Assembly (NCBI GenBank): GCA_023387245.1
Contig: JAEWIH010000130.1
Location: 1 to 19,353, forward strand
Direction of reading: 5' to 3'
Length of the DNA stretch: 19,353 nt
From: Bacillota bacterium
Lineage (GTDB): Bacteria; Bacillota_I; Bacilli_A; Erysipelotrichales; Erysipelotrichaceae
The position numbers and the translations under genes are program-made. Below are positions 6,615 through 14,523 of the stretch, in pieces; position 1 is the first letter of the stretch, and every line of letters starts with the position of its first letter. Below the pieces are notes generated by a model. It saw nothing but the letters and a program-made list of their open reading frames with translations, ran no database searches and was not told the origin of the DNA.

Positions 6615-8066
6615 CTATTGGTCATCTGGAACATAGGGAACATATGGCACTTTATCAACAAGATCTAATCCTAAACAAGACCTTAATTTATTTAATCCCT
6701 CTTTAATACTTTTTTCATATGGCAACATAATACTTAACTTAGAAGCAGAATATGATGCAACATACGCAAATTTAGCATCACCATCTATAGCAAAACTATC
6801 AAATTGCCATTCCTTAGGATCGGCTAAATGAATCGCAATTAAATTTGATAATTTATTAGCATCAAAATTAGTATCAATCGACTTAGAAATACTACTAATT
6901 ACCGATTCTAATTTAAATACCGAATTAGGAGATAATATTTTTTTAAACAAACTCTTCATAATCTCTTGTTGATGAACACCTCGAGTAATATCGCCACCTG
7001 CTACTGTTTTTCTTGTTCTCGCAAACTCTAATACTTGCTCAGGAGTCATAGTATTAATTCCTTTAGTAAAATGAGTTTTTTGATAACCGATAAAATCATA
7101 ATGAGAATAAACATCTAAAGACTCAAATAGTTTTACAATATTTAGAACCGAAGTAAAATTAACTCTAACATAATAATGAATATCTAAGCCAAGAAATTTC
7201 GAAACACTATCAATACTACAAGCAACACCATGATTACCAGCATGCGTTAACTTATCTAAACGATTATTAATACACGGAATAGGAATATAGGTATCTCGTG
7301 GAATAGAAACTGTAACGATTTTTCGCTCCTTAGGATTAATAGCCATAACGATATTTACATCACTTCTAGATACAGTATTAATTGGACCAGTAACATCAAT
7401 TCCTGATATAAAAACAGTAAATGGTGCTTCGTCATTAATTACTGGTTTCATTTTAATTTCTCTTGGCTTGTGAAATATTAATTTATCAATGATCCGATAA
7501 TTATCTTTAAAACTAGTATTAGTTTCTTCAATCAATTTTAAAGAACTTTCACTCAATAATAAAGCATCAATATCACCATTTAATAACAATTCGATACCCG
7601 AAGTATCATCTTTATCATTAATTAAAATAAAATTATTAATTTCTTTTTTTAGCTGCTCGACATTATCATCAACAATCCGCTGATTTAAATTGTTACTAAT
7701 CATTATTTTTTTATCCAACAATTGTTCTAATCTTAAATAAGGCGTTTCTTTTTTGACAACAATCAATGTCTCAAAACTATCAAAATTATAAGTAGTCAAT
7801 AAACGTTCTAAACTATTCTGAACATAAAATTGTAAAAAACTAGCCACTAAAATTAAAACAATACAAATTAGTTTACTCCACCATTTAAAAGATAATATAC
7901 CAATAATTACTAGAGTAAAGATTATAATATAGCTAATTAATATTAATTCATTGGGCAAAACTCGATTATAATTTTCGCACAAATAAAAAACAATTAATGA
8001 TATGAATAAAAATAGATTAAAAATCGTGTTTATGGACTTCAACTGCTTGATAATTGACTGATTCAT
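6615..8066 (-). CDS. LytR-CpsA-Psr (LCP) family protein with extra solute-binding-like domain
   Basis: LCP proteins transfer undecaprenyl-linked glycopolymers such as teichoic acid onto peptidoglycan outside the membrane. I chose the ATG at 8066 (483 residues) with AAAGGAAAG upstream; a TTG start at 8093 has no such site. Three transmembrane segments lie at about 12-30, 40-60 and 66-82. The LCP domain covers about 214-375: ISGID, Arg234 in SRSDVN, Arg257 in SIPRDTYI, DKLTHA, the FARTRK block (350, 352) and Arg362 in GDITRGVHQQE. These are the usual phosphate-binding arginines. Residues about 100-205 form an additional region, with TPYLRLEQLLDKKIMIS and LLNGDIDALLL, resembling a small periplasmic-binding-protein fold (inference). 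The tail ends YVPYVPDD. Its start lies within the upstream Ig-like gene (50-nt overlap), which suggests coupling. Confidence 0.9.
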   Translation of the reverse strand: MNQSIIKQLKSINTIFNLFLFISLIVFYLCENYNRVLPNELILISYIIIFTLVIIGILSFKWWSKLICIVLILVASFLQFYVQNSLERLLTTYNFDSFETLIVVKKETPYLRLEQLLDKKIMISNNLNQRIVDDNVEQLKKEINNFILINDKDDTSGIELLLNGDIDALLLSESSLKLIEETNTSFKDNYRIIDKLIFHKPREIKMKPVINDEAPFTVFISGIDVTGPINTVSRSDVNIVMAINPKERKIVTVSIPRDTYIPIPCINNRLDKLTHAGNHGVACSIDSVSKFLGLDIHYYVRVNFTSVLNIVKLFESLDVYSHYDFIGYQKTHFTKGINTMTPEQVLEFARTRKTVAGGDITRGVHQQEIMKSLFKKILSPNSVFKLESVISSISKSIDTNFDANKLSNLIAIHLADPKEWQFDSFAIDGDAKFAYVASYSASKLSIMLPYEKSIKEGLNKLRSCLGLDLVDKVPYVPYVPDDQ

Positions 8067-9981
8067 TTTTTCTTTCCTTTTTGATAACTTCAACTACTCT
8101 GGACTTCTTATCATAATATTTTTTAATGAAAAAAATGATCGATGCTAACAATAAAACCAACGAACCAATCAATAATCCTTCAATAACATTAACAATACTT
8201 TCTCTCGATAAATAAAATTTACCACTACGCAAATTACTCAATCTAATTAAACAACTCGAATCAACTTGTAATTTATTTTGATCATATAGTTCGGCATTAT
8301 TGCCCCACAACGATTTCTTATAAATATAATAAGAACCACTACACGAGTTATTATATAACTTCAAAACTAAGTTATCATCTTTTTTAATATTATAGAATAT
8401 ATCCAATTCCACAATATTTTGTTTCAAATTGGTAAAAGGACTAGGCACCAATTTATAATCCACATAAATGTTATCAATTGAATCAATATCAACTAAATTA
8501 ACTTGATTTAAAAAAATATCATTCTCGTCTTTGAATTCTACAACCACCGATTTATTTAAGTATTCATCACTTAAAATAACTTCTTTAAACAAACGCTCAC
8601 GAATTTTAGAATCTATTGGCAAAATGACAATAATTTTATTTTTTAATAATTCTTCACTATAAGGAATTTTTAAAGAGTATTTACTTAAATAATCAATACC
8701 TCTAGTGTCGAAAATTATTTTATTATCAGACAATTTACCAACTAAAGTCGAAATGTTTTTATTAGATTCATGAACAATGATTTCACTAGAAGCAATGAAG
8801 TTTTTGTGTTGGACAAAAACTACTGCTCGACCAGCATTAACTGCTATAATATTTCCAAAAGCATCAACTTTAATAACATCAGGATTAGAAGAAGAATAAA
8901 TTGGTGTTAGTTGTTCATTACTATTATAAGGCACTTTTAGAACATTGAGATTTAATCGCTCTCCTACTGACAAGTTAATATTTTTAGGTTCTATTACAAT
9001 GTTTTTTAAAGGTAAATATACTTCAACTTTAGCACTTTTTTCAATTCCATTAACAATGGCAGAAATTAGAGTAGAACCTACTCCTTTAGAAATTAATTGA
9101 TTGTTTTTATATTCGACAATATCAGTATTATCAATAACTATTTTAGGTTCGATAATATTGGCAGTTTCAGGAATTGGTAATAATTTAAAATCAAGTTTTT
9201 CGCCTAAAGCTAATGAATAATTAGTATCATTAAATTCGAAATCATTTAAAGGACTATTGACCCTAACAAAAATTCGATCTACATCATTGCCTGATTTTCC
9301 TACAATAAAACATTCAGCTAATTCTTTAGCCTCAATCATCCCGATATTATCAACTAATATTTTATCACTACATTCACTACTAAATTGAATTTTATCAATA
9401 CCTTCATTATGAAATGGCAAAATCTTTTTATCATTTAAAATAATATTAAATGATGACTGATCAAAATAAAAATTCGATTTTTTACTAACAGTAACCTCAA
9501 CTTGATCATAAATACCCAAAAATTCACCTTCAATAATAGTTTTACCCGGTTGATATGCAACTACATAACCATTTTCAACAGCAGCGACTAATTCATTAGA
9601 ACTGCGATAATTAATTTGAGGATTTTTAATTTGGGCAAAAGGTTGAAAGATCATATAAATTTGTTGTTTTTCGCCCACATTTAAATAAATTTGGCGACTA
9701 TTGAATTGTAATGTGTCAAAAATATATATTGTTTTATTTATTGTTTTGTCATTATAATAAAGACTAATTAAAGCTTGCCCATATTCTTTCGCAACTATTT
9801 GAAAACGATTATCTTTTTTAGAAACTTCAATCTTATTATCATTTGAGACTACGTTTACTAAGCCTTCTTCAAGCAAAAAAGATTCGCCTACTTTTAACTT
9901 GATTGGACTATTAGTAGCTAATATGTTATGACTAAATATTAAAAAAACTAAAAATACTAATCCAAATATCAATTTTTTCAT
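8017..9981 (-). CDS. Membrane-anchored surface protein with repeated bacterial Ig-like (BIG2) domains
   Basis: This 654-residue exported protein starts with a signal peptide (about 1-22, MKKLIFGLVFLVFLIFSHNI then LA). Its body holds degenerate BIG2-type units: VGE/LGE motifs lie at about 31-33, 102-104, 259-261 and 339-341, and unit ends read VVAYQPGKTIIEG and IIAVNAGRAVVFV, a pattern typical of the fold. A single transmembrane helix lies at about 599-619, followed by a basic cytoplasmic tail of about 35 residues. There is no LPXTG motif, so anchoring is by the helix. BIG2 domains are structural or adhesive; no enzymatic domain is seen. It overlaps the LCP gene by 50 nt and probably acts with it at the cell wall. 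The start codon coincides with the predicted transcription start and has no ribosome site, suggesting a leaderless mRNA. Confidence 0.85.
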   Translation of the reverse strand: MKKLIFGLVFLVFLIFSHNILATNSPIKLKVGESFLLEEGLVNVVSNDNKIEVSKKDNRFQIVAKEYGQALISLYYNDKTINKTIYIFDTLQFNSRQIYLNVGEKQQIYMIFQPFAQIKNPQINYRSSNELVAAVENGYVVAYQPGKTIIEGEFLGIYDQVEVTVSKKSNFYFDQSSFNIILNDKKILPFHNEGIDKIQFSSECSDKILVDNIGMIEAKELAECFIVGKSGNDVDRIFVRVNSPLNDFEFNDTNYSLALGEKLDFKLLPIPETANIIEPKIVIDNTDIVEYKNNQLISKGVGSTLISAIVNGIEKSAKVEVYLPLKNIVIEPKNINLSVGERLNLNVLKVPYNSNEQLTPIYSSSNPDVIKVDAFGNIIAVNAGRAVVFVQHKNFIASSEIIVHESNKNISTLVGKLSDNKIIFDTRGIDYLSKYSLKIPYSEELLKNKIIVILPIDSKIRERLFKEVILSDEYLNKSVVVEFKDENDIFLNQVNLVDIDSIDNIYVDYKLVPSPFTNLKQNIVELDIFYNIKKDDNLVLKLYNNSCSGSYYIYKKSLWGNNAELYDQNKLQVDSSCLIRLSNLRSGKFYLSRESIVNVIEGLLIGSLVLLLASIIFFIKKYYDKKSRVVEVIKKERKNESVNYQAVEVHKHDF

Positions 9982-9987
9982 ATAACT

Positions 9988-9996
9988 ATTATAACA
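9988..9996 (-). promoter_or_regulatory. Extended -10 promoter giving a leaderless transcript
   Basis: TGTTATAAT reads from 9996 to 9988 on the minus strand. With standard numbering the start site falls on 9981, which is the A of the ATG of the Ig-like gene. No Shine-Dalgarno sequence is present before that ATG. Confidence 0.6.
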
Positions 9997-10070
9997 TTAA
10001 AAAAGAAAGGATTACTCTTTTCTTTTTTTAGGTAATATTAAATTTAGTGTTGGTATATAAAAGTTAAAAT

Positions 10071-10129
10071 AAGATTACCCAAATTGTTACAAATAAATGA
10101 TCACACTTTGTATCAATTAAGGTAATCTT
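10071..10129. repeat. 59-bp long imperfect hairpin element, TGATCA in the loop
   Basis: AAGATTACC (10071-10079) pairs with GGTAATCTT (10121-10129). After a 2-nt internal loop, AATTGTTACAAA (10082-10093) pairs with TTTGTATCAATT (10107-10118) with one mismatch. The loop contains TGATCA. T residues follow on the plus strand; on the minus strand the tail is TTATTTTAAC-like, so it may end transcription from the AlbA gene. It could equally be the remnant of a mobile-element end, because a related TGATCA dyad lies on the other side of the AlbA gene. Confidence 0.5.
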
Positions 10130-10269
10130 TTTCTTCTAAATATTACAGTTATTAAAATAAAATATATGTTAATGAATTAAATATTTCTAAACTTACAATA
10201 AAATTAAGCACTAGCCTAAAAACACTAATTAAAAGGCTAAATGGTATTACACATAAAAACCGAGAAAAC

Positions 10270-10322
10270 TTAATTGAAACAAATTAGACAAATTATCTTG
10301 ACTTTTATAATTCTTTCCTCCT
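10270..10322 (-). pseudogene. Orphan Shine-Dalgarno and 12-codon dead reading frame
   Basis: On the minus strand a full AGGAGG (10322-10317) is followed after 8 nt by ATA (10308-10306), then 11 more codons (IKVKIICLICFN) and a TAA. An ATG mutated to ATA, with loss of the rest of the gene, would explain it. It lies 31 nt past the AlbA gene stop, so it may be the remnant of a second gene in that unit. It is too short to identify. Confidence 0.3.
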
Positions 10323-10352
10323 TCTTTTTTTAGTTCTGTGTTGTTGCTTATT

Positions 10353-11909
10353 CTATTTCATCACTATCCATTTACCCGATTTAGTAGAGCCTTCTCTTTT
10401 AATAACTCCATGGGCTTTAAGATTCCTTATATGGTATCGTACACCTTCTGCTGTTATTTCTTTAATCTTATTTGCTATTTCCTCGGCAGTTATGCTTGGA
10501 TTTTTTTTCATAAGAAAAATTATCATTTCTTGTATGCTACCTTTTTCTTTGGTAGTTTCTTTAGTAGTTTCTTTGGTAGTTTCTTGGGCGGTTTCTTGGG
10601 TAGTACTACCATTAAAATCTTTCAAAAATTCTGCATTCACACCCATAACTGCATTGGTGTAATTATCTTCCTCATTATCTGGATAAAATCTAAGCTCAGG
10701 AGATCCATTTTCTAATAATGCATCCTTGGCGCGTCTTATACCCGATCCATAAGACTCTATCAAATTAAGCGAAAAGAACATATCTTTCAATTCTTTGTTA
10801 AGATACTGTCTCCTATCAAAACTTCTATCCCTGTTAAGAGCCTCAATAGTTACTGGCGGAAGCGGTCTATTATGATTCACAAAAGAAATTCTATCTTTGT
10901 AAATGTATATCCCTACATATTCAGGCGTATCATATTCCTTATGCAAAATGGCATTGGTTGCTAGCTCCTCAAATGCTGTAAAAGGATAGTTATAGATAAT
11001 CTTATGCTCGATTTTATCAGCTTCCCTTATGGTATATGAAGCCATAATATTATCTTCAAAATACTTGCTGACTTGTTTTGCCTGTATCCAAACAGGACCA
11101 TCAAACGTTTTGGCTTCCATCTTATCAGTACCATCAATTTCCCTTATAATTTCAACATGGGCATTTTGAATAAACTGATTCGGCTTTTCGGCAAACATAA
11201 GTACAGCAAAATTTTTTGCCCTGTATCCTCCATACTCACTTTCACTGATAAGCCCCATGCTTTTTGCCATATCCAGCTTAGACATTTCTCTAATATCTTT
11301 TTTAGCTCCAGTTTGTAGTAAATACTCTTTCATATATTCATAACTTAAATCATCTATGGTAGCCGTATCATTTAAATTAGAGCTAAAAGAAAAGTTTGCA
11401 AACTTCTTTAGAAGTTCAAATTCTTCCGTAGGATTTGGAAGTCTTGAATCTCTGCCTACTCTAATATATCTTCCGGCTTTTAATCTAATATTCTTGTCCT
11501 TTTCTGCCTTCACACTTGTTTGAAACGGACCGTTCCCACTTTCAATGGCAATAACAAGATAATACTGCTCATCAATTTTGTCTGTAATTATATGATAATT
11601 TATTCTTGGATGGATATGAGATAAAAGCGACTTCATCTCGTTCTCAATACTCTCAAGCTTAGATTCTTTTATTCCTAATATTGGTCTTTTAGGAATAGCT
11701 TTATCCCCTGTTTCTTTGTCATCTATTTCTTCAACACCTATGAACAACAGCCCAATCTCGTTATTCATATAATTGTTAGCAAAGGCACAGGCAGTTTTTA
11801 GAATTTTATCTTTAAAGTTTGCGGACTTTTTATATTCGATAAAACTGTTTTCAACATTCTGCTTTTCCAAAATGCTATGAGCCATTCTTTTTATATCTAA
11901 AATCTGCAT
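10353..11909 (-). CDS. AlbA_2/Schlafen-type ATP-binding protein with C-terminal winged helix (COG2865-like)
   Basis: This 518-residue protein has an N-terminal AlbA_2 (Schlafen-like, putative DNA-binding) domain of about 1-155, with ENSFIEYKKS, LLFIGVEE and GRYIRVGRDSRLPNP. A middle region follows, then a GHKL-type ATPase segment of about 305-400, with EELATNAILHKEY (Asn319) and ESYGSGI (385-391). A Thr/Glu/Lys repeat linker at 436-456 (ETTKETTKETTKE) and a winged helix at about 460-518 (ITAEEIANKIK, VRYHIRNLKAHGVI) complete it. Such proteins are usually annotated as ATP-dependent transcriptional regulators; the targets are unknown. AGGAGG precedes the ATG, and an extended -10 promoter gives an 18-nt leader. 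A sampled coding line is about 38% G+C against about 20% in the ABC operon, which suggests transfer. The gene stands alone between non-coding AT-rich flanks. Confidence 0.88.
   Translation of the reverse strand: MQILDIKRMAHSILEKQNVENSFIEYKKSANFKDKILKTACAFANNYMNNEIGLLFIGVEEIDDKETGDKAIPKRPILGIKESKLESIENEMKSLLSHIHPRINYHIITDKIDEQYYLVIAIESGNGPFQTSVKAEKDKNIRLKAGRYIRVGRDSRLPNPTEEFELLKKFANFSFSSNLNDTATIDDLSYEYMKEYLLQTGAKKDIREMSKLDMAKSMGLISESEYGGYRAKNFAVLMFAEKPNQFIQNAHVEIIREIDGTDKMEAKTFDGPVWIQAKQVSKYFEDNIMASYTIREADKIEHKIIYNYPFTAFEELATNAILHKEYDTPEYVGIYIYKDRISFVNHNRPLPPVTIEALNRDRSFDRRQYLNKELKDMFFSLNLIESYGSGIRRAKDALLENGSPELRFYPDNEEDNYTNAVMGVNAEFLKDFNGSTTQETAQETTKETTKETTKEKGSIQEMIIFLMKKNPSITAEEIANKIKEITAEGVRYHIRNLKAHGVIKREGSTKSGKWIVMK
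10547..10606 (-). repeat. Tandem 12-bp repeat (five units) in the AlbA gene
   Basis: On the plus strand the units read CTTTGGTAGTTT, CTTTAGTAGTTT, CTTTGGTAGTTT, CTTGGGCGGTTT and a degenerate fifth. They are in frame and encode repeated ETTK/ETAQ residues linking the ATPase and winged-helix domains. The unit length is a multiple of three, so slippage would lengthen or shorten the linker without breaking the frame. Confidence 0.85.
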
Positions 11910-11933
11910 AATACCTCCTAATTATTTTTATTT

Positions 11934-11942
11934 ATTATACCA
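11934..11942 (-). promoter_or_regulatory. Extended -10 promoter of the AlbA gene
   Basis: TGGTATAAT reads from 11942 to 11934 on the minus strand, 18 nt of leader before the ATG at 11909, with AGGAGG inside the leader. The -35 region is poor. Confidence 0.6.
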
Positions 11943-12168
11943 TTTTCTAAGTACTTTTTTCTCCTATTGAACCTTTGTCTTACTTATGATATATATCACA
12001 ATGATTTCTATAAATGATAAATTAATAATGTACAAAAATGATCATTTAAAAGTGTACAAAAGTCAATAACTCTGAATTAGCCTTACTCCTAAAAAAATCT
12101 TCATACAAATGACAAACACATCAAAAAATTAAAAGATGCATTGTTATTTAATTAATAAATTGTAATAA
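11943..12168. other. Gene-free region between divergent AlbA and ABC operon promoters
   Basis: No coding sequence was found. The notable content is the pair of TGTACAAAA repeats around a TGATCA palindrome (12029-12061). The rest is low-complexity AT-rich DNA. Confidence 0.5.
12029..12061. repeat. Paired TGTACAAAA repeats around a 12-bp palindrome (possible IS terminus remnant or operator)
   Basis: TGTACAAAA occurs at 12029-12037 and 12053-12061 as direct repeats. Between and partly overlapping them is the perfect palindrome AAATGATCATTT (12036-12047). TGTACA itself is palindromic, so the whole has strong dyad symmetry. Related words (TACAAATAAATGATCA) lie in the hairpin at 10071-10129 on the other side of the AlbA gene. 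From memory, IS21-family ends carry repeats of this style; no transposase gene is present to confirm it. Confidence 0.4.
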
Positions 12169-12197
12169 TTGACAACAAAAATCTAAGTGCTTATTAT
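12169..12197 (+). promoter_or_regulatory. Promoter of the ABC transporter operon
   Basis: TTGACA (12169-12174) and TATTAT (12192-12197) are spaced by exactly 17 nt. The -10 runs into a TA-dinucleotide tract that ends at about 12211. A 6-bp dyad TGAAAT/ATTTCA (12217-12235) lies in the leader before the AAAAGGAG ribosome site and could be a regulator site. Confidence 0.75.
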
Positions 12198-12257
12198 ATA
12201 TATATATATATGAGGTTGAAATTATCAATATTTCACACATTTTAAAAGGAGACTGTA

Positions 12258-13067
12258 ATGTTTGCGGAGCTAAAAAGAGCAATATTTAAAAAAAGCAATC
12301 TGATTTTAATATTTATTGTTTTCATAATTCTATTTGCCTATGCTTATCAAAATGGTTTAAAAACATCATTCAATATAGATCATGCTAGTGATATTACTAG
12401 AGATCCTGAAAAAATTGAAACAATTTTATTTATTAAAAAATTCAATGCTAATTTCTTTAGAATAGTCCTCGATTCATATTTACCTATTCAAATTTTAGCG
12501 CCAGTATTATTATTAGTTCCCTATTTACTTTCTATCTATAATGAAAAGAGTAATCATTTTAGATATTTGATGGTTTCTAGAAAAGGTAATAAAAAATATA
12601 TTATCCATAAAACACTAGCAATAGCAATAAGTGGTACATTAATTTTGGCTTTGGCAGAAATACTATTTGGAATTTTTACTTATTTTATCTCCTATCATGA
12701 TATAACTCCCGATTTTTTAAATGGTTTAGTAATAAATGAATATTCTTCCTTTCTTTATACAAAACCATATCAATTTGTAATTTATCAATATTTATCACAT
12801 ATTTTATATTATTTTGCCTTTCTTATTTTTATAGTAGGACTAACTTCTTTTTTAAAAAATAAAATAGCAATTATTGTAAGTCCTTTTATTATATCAACTA
12901 TTTTAGAGATGGTATTGCCTTTATCTTTAAAACCTTATGTTACAATGAAAATGACAGAAGCCGCTTTTACGCTTAATGGCTATTTAATCATTATATCGAT
13001 TTATTTTATTATCGGTATAATCACACTTATTATTTCAGAAAAGATATATCTTGGAAAAGGGGTTTAA
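12258..13067 (+). CDS. ABC-2-type permease-like membrane protein, first of three
   Basis: This 269-residue protein opens with a short amphipathic, basic stretch (MFAELKRAIFKKSN) and an immediate hydrophobic helix. A large extracellular loop follows (about 35-70), and about five more helices run to the C-terminus, the layout of ABC-2-type half-permeases. The basic cytoplasmic loop RYLMVSRKGNKKYIIHK (about 101-118), typical of this class, follows the second helix. AAAAGGAG precedes the ATG at good spacing. It is the first gene of a four-gene operon ending in a BcrA-like ATPase, so it should form part of an exporter or immunity transporter. The transported substrate cannot be read from the sequence. 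Composition is very AT-rich, like the rest of the operon. Confidence 0.8.
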   Translation: MFAELKRAIFKKSNLILIFIVFIILFAYAYQNGLKTSFNIDHASDITRDPEKIETILFIKKFNANFFRIVLDSYLPIQILAPVLLLVPYLLSIYNEKSNHFRYLMVSRKGNKKYIIHKTLAIAISGTLILALAEILFGIFTYFISYHDITPDFLNGLVINEYSSFLYTKPYQFVIYQYLSHILYYFAFLIFIVGLTSFLKNKIAIIVSPFIISTILEMVLPLSLKPYVTMKMTEAAFTLNGYLIIISIYFIIGIITLIISEKIYLGKGV

Positions 13068-13826
13068 ATGATCTTTCATTTAAGTTTAATTTTAAATAAA
13101 TTAAAGTTAATTTATAAAAGAAAAAATAATTTAGCAATCATGCTAATTGTAATAGTTTTTACTATTTCAACTACGCTAATATCTAATACTAAAAGTTTTA
13201 ATAGCCTCCGTCATCTTTTCGAACATGATCTATACTTTTGGTTAATTATTTTAAATAGTATTGTAATAATTCATAAAAAAGCAATATTTAGTAGTGATTA
13301 TAATATTATCTCAAGAACAAAAAGTAGATTAAGCATTTTGATTAACGACTATATTGTAATTAGTATTTCTAGTTTTATTATTATTACAATTTATCTTGCA
13401 TTTGCTTTAATTTTAGCCATGCTTTTAGGAAATGTAAATGATCTTTTTAAAGTGGAAAATATAATCTTTTTAGTATTTATTTTTAGTCGCTATAATATAT
13501 CAGCTATTTTAATCCAAATCATTATTTATTTAATTTATTTTTGTTTTCCTAGTATCCAAAAATATAGTAACGCAATAACTTTTTTACCCCTATTATTACT
13601 AATTATTTTAACTAGTCCTTATGAATTATTAAATTTAAACCATCTAGAATTTAAGTATTTAGATTTTAGTGCCGGTAATTATTTTAGTTATATTACTAAT
13701 GACAAAATAGATTATCTTAGTCCCTTCTTTAATAATTTACACTTAATTTCTTATCTCATTTTTATAATTTGCTTATCAATAACATTTCTTAATAAAAGAT
13801 TGGAGTATGATCAAAATGAAGCTTAA
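13068..13826 (+). CDS. Putative ABC transporter membrane protein, second of three
   Basis: This 252-residue, strongly hydrophobic protein has about six predicted helices, starting near residues 22-40 (NNLAIMLIVIVFTISTTLIS) and ending with ISYLIFIICLSITFLNKRLE. Its start codon directly follows the TAA of the previous gene (TAAATG), with AAAAGGGG as the ribosome site, so coupling is expected. I do not recognise a named family beyond the ABC-2-like context. A short basic segment (SRTKSRLS, about residues 83-90) between helices resembles the cytoplasmic loop of the first permease (VSRKGNKK), so the two may be distant paralogues. Function is inferred from the neighbours only. Confidence 0.72.
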   Translation: MIFHLSLILNKLKLIYKRKNNLAIMLIVIVFTISTTLISNTKSFNSLRHLFEHDLYFWLIILNSIVIIHKKAIFSSDYNIISRTKSRLSILINDYIVISISSFIIITIYLAFALILAMLLGNVNDLFKVENIIFLVFIFSRYNISAILIQIIIYLIYFCFPSIQKYSNAITFLPLLLLIILTSPYELLNLNHLEFKYLDFSAGNYFSYITNDKIDYLSPFFNNLHLISYLIFIICLSITFLNKRLEYDQNEA

Positions 13827-14523
13827 AACACTTAGTTTATTAGTTTTTAAAGAACACTATCGCTATTTAGTTTTGTCAGTAGGCTTTTTATTTTTAAATG
13901 TTATTTTCTATATTTTTTCTAAACAATTAAATTTTTCTAGCGAAGATTATTATCTTAATTGGTTTAATTTAGGTGATGGTTCTAACTTCGGGATATTAGA
14001 AGTATTATTAAAATTAATAAATATCTCAATAATATTTTTAAGCATTGGTAAAATAATTGATAAACTTGCCAAAAATCATATGATTTATATTTTTGCTAGA
14101 AATAGCAGTTATTCATCTCTATTATTTAAATTAACTTTTATTATTATTTTAATCGCAATAGTATTACTAAGCATAGCACATATTTTTTATAGTCTATTTA
14201 CAGGAATACTTTTAGCACATCCCTTAAAAATATTTACTTATTTATTAATTGATATTATAGGATTTATATCGATTGTATTAATTTATATTATACTGGCTAG
14301 GGTATTTGTAATTGAGCATAGTTTTTTACTTATCTTAATATTATATATAGCTAATATATTTAGCCCCTATCCTATACTATTAACAATATCAACAACTAAA
14401 TTCTTATCACTAAACAACACCCTAGGCATTGTAACAATCATTTTAATCAATTTAATAACCAGTCTAATAATAATGACAATTTATTATTATATTGTTAAGA
14501 AAAGGAGAATTAATATATGTTAG
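13816..14523 (+). CDS. Putative ABC transporter membrane protein, third of three
   Basis: About 235 residues with roughly six hydrophobic helices, ending in a basic tail (IVKKRRINIC). Two in-frame ATGs exist, at 13807 and 13816. GGAG at 13802-13805 is only 1 nt from the first but 10 nt from the second, so I prefer 13816 (protein starts MKLKTLSLLVFKEHY). Either way it overlaps the preceding gene. The ATPase start overlaps its stop by 7 nt. The segment FARNSSYSSLLFK (about residues 93-105) occupies the same place as the basic loop of the first two membrane proteins. No named family was recognised. It is probably a structural partner or permease of the same transporter. Confidence 0.72.
   Translation: MKLKTLSLLVFKEHYRYLVLSVGFLFLNVIFYIFSKQLNFSSEDYYLNWFNLGDGSNFGILEVLLKLINISIIFLSIGKIIDKLAKNHMIYIFARNSSYSSLLFKLTFIIILIAIVLLSIAHIFYSLFTGILLAHPLKIFTYLLIDIIGFISIVLIYIILARVFVIEHSFLLILILYIANIFSPYPILLTISTTKFLSLNNTLGIVTIILINLITSLIIMTIYYYIVKKRRINIC

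Larger units (their letters stand above)
9997..10352. other. Intergenic region between the Ig-like gene and the AlbA gene
   Basis: This AT-rich stretch contains no intact gene. It holds a long imperfect hairpin (10071-10129) and an orphan ribosome binding site with a dead reading frame (10270-10322). GATTAC-type words recur at about 10010, 10073 and (inverted) 10122. Confidence 0.5.

Noticed and set aside
8067-8093. TTG start for the LCP protein
   Set aside because: No ribosome site before it, whereas the ATG at 8066 has AAAGGAAAG upstream.
10338-10715. Plus-strand 125-codon open frame
   Set aside because: It lies antisense to the 3' end of the AlbA gene, and its Phe/Gly-rich repeats (FFGSFFSSFFGSF) merely reflect the tandem repeat read backwards.
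11073-11318. Plus-strand 81-codon open frame
   Set aside because: Antisense to the AlbA gene, no ribosome site, no recognisable domain.
12195-12211. TA-dinucleotide tract as a phase-variable microsatellite in the ABC promoter
   Set aside because: It starts at the -10 but lies mostly downstream of it, so length changes would not alter the -35/-10 spacing. A short TA run is common in such AT-rich DNA.
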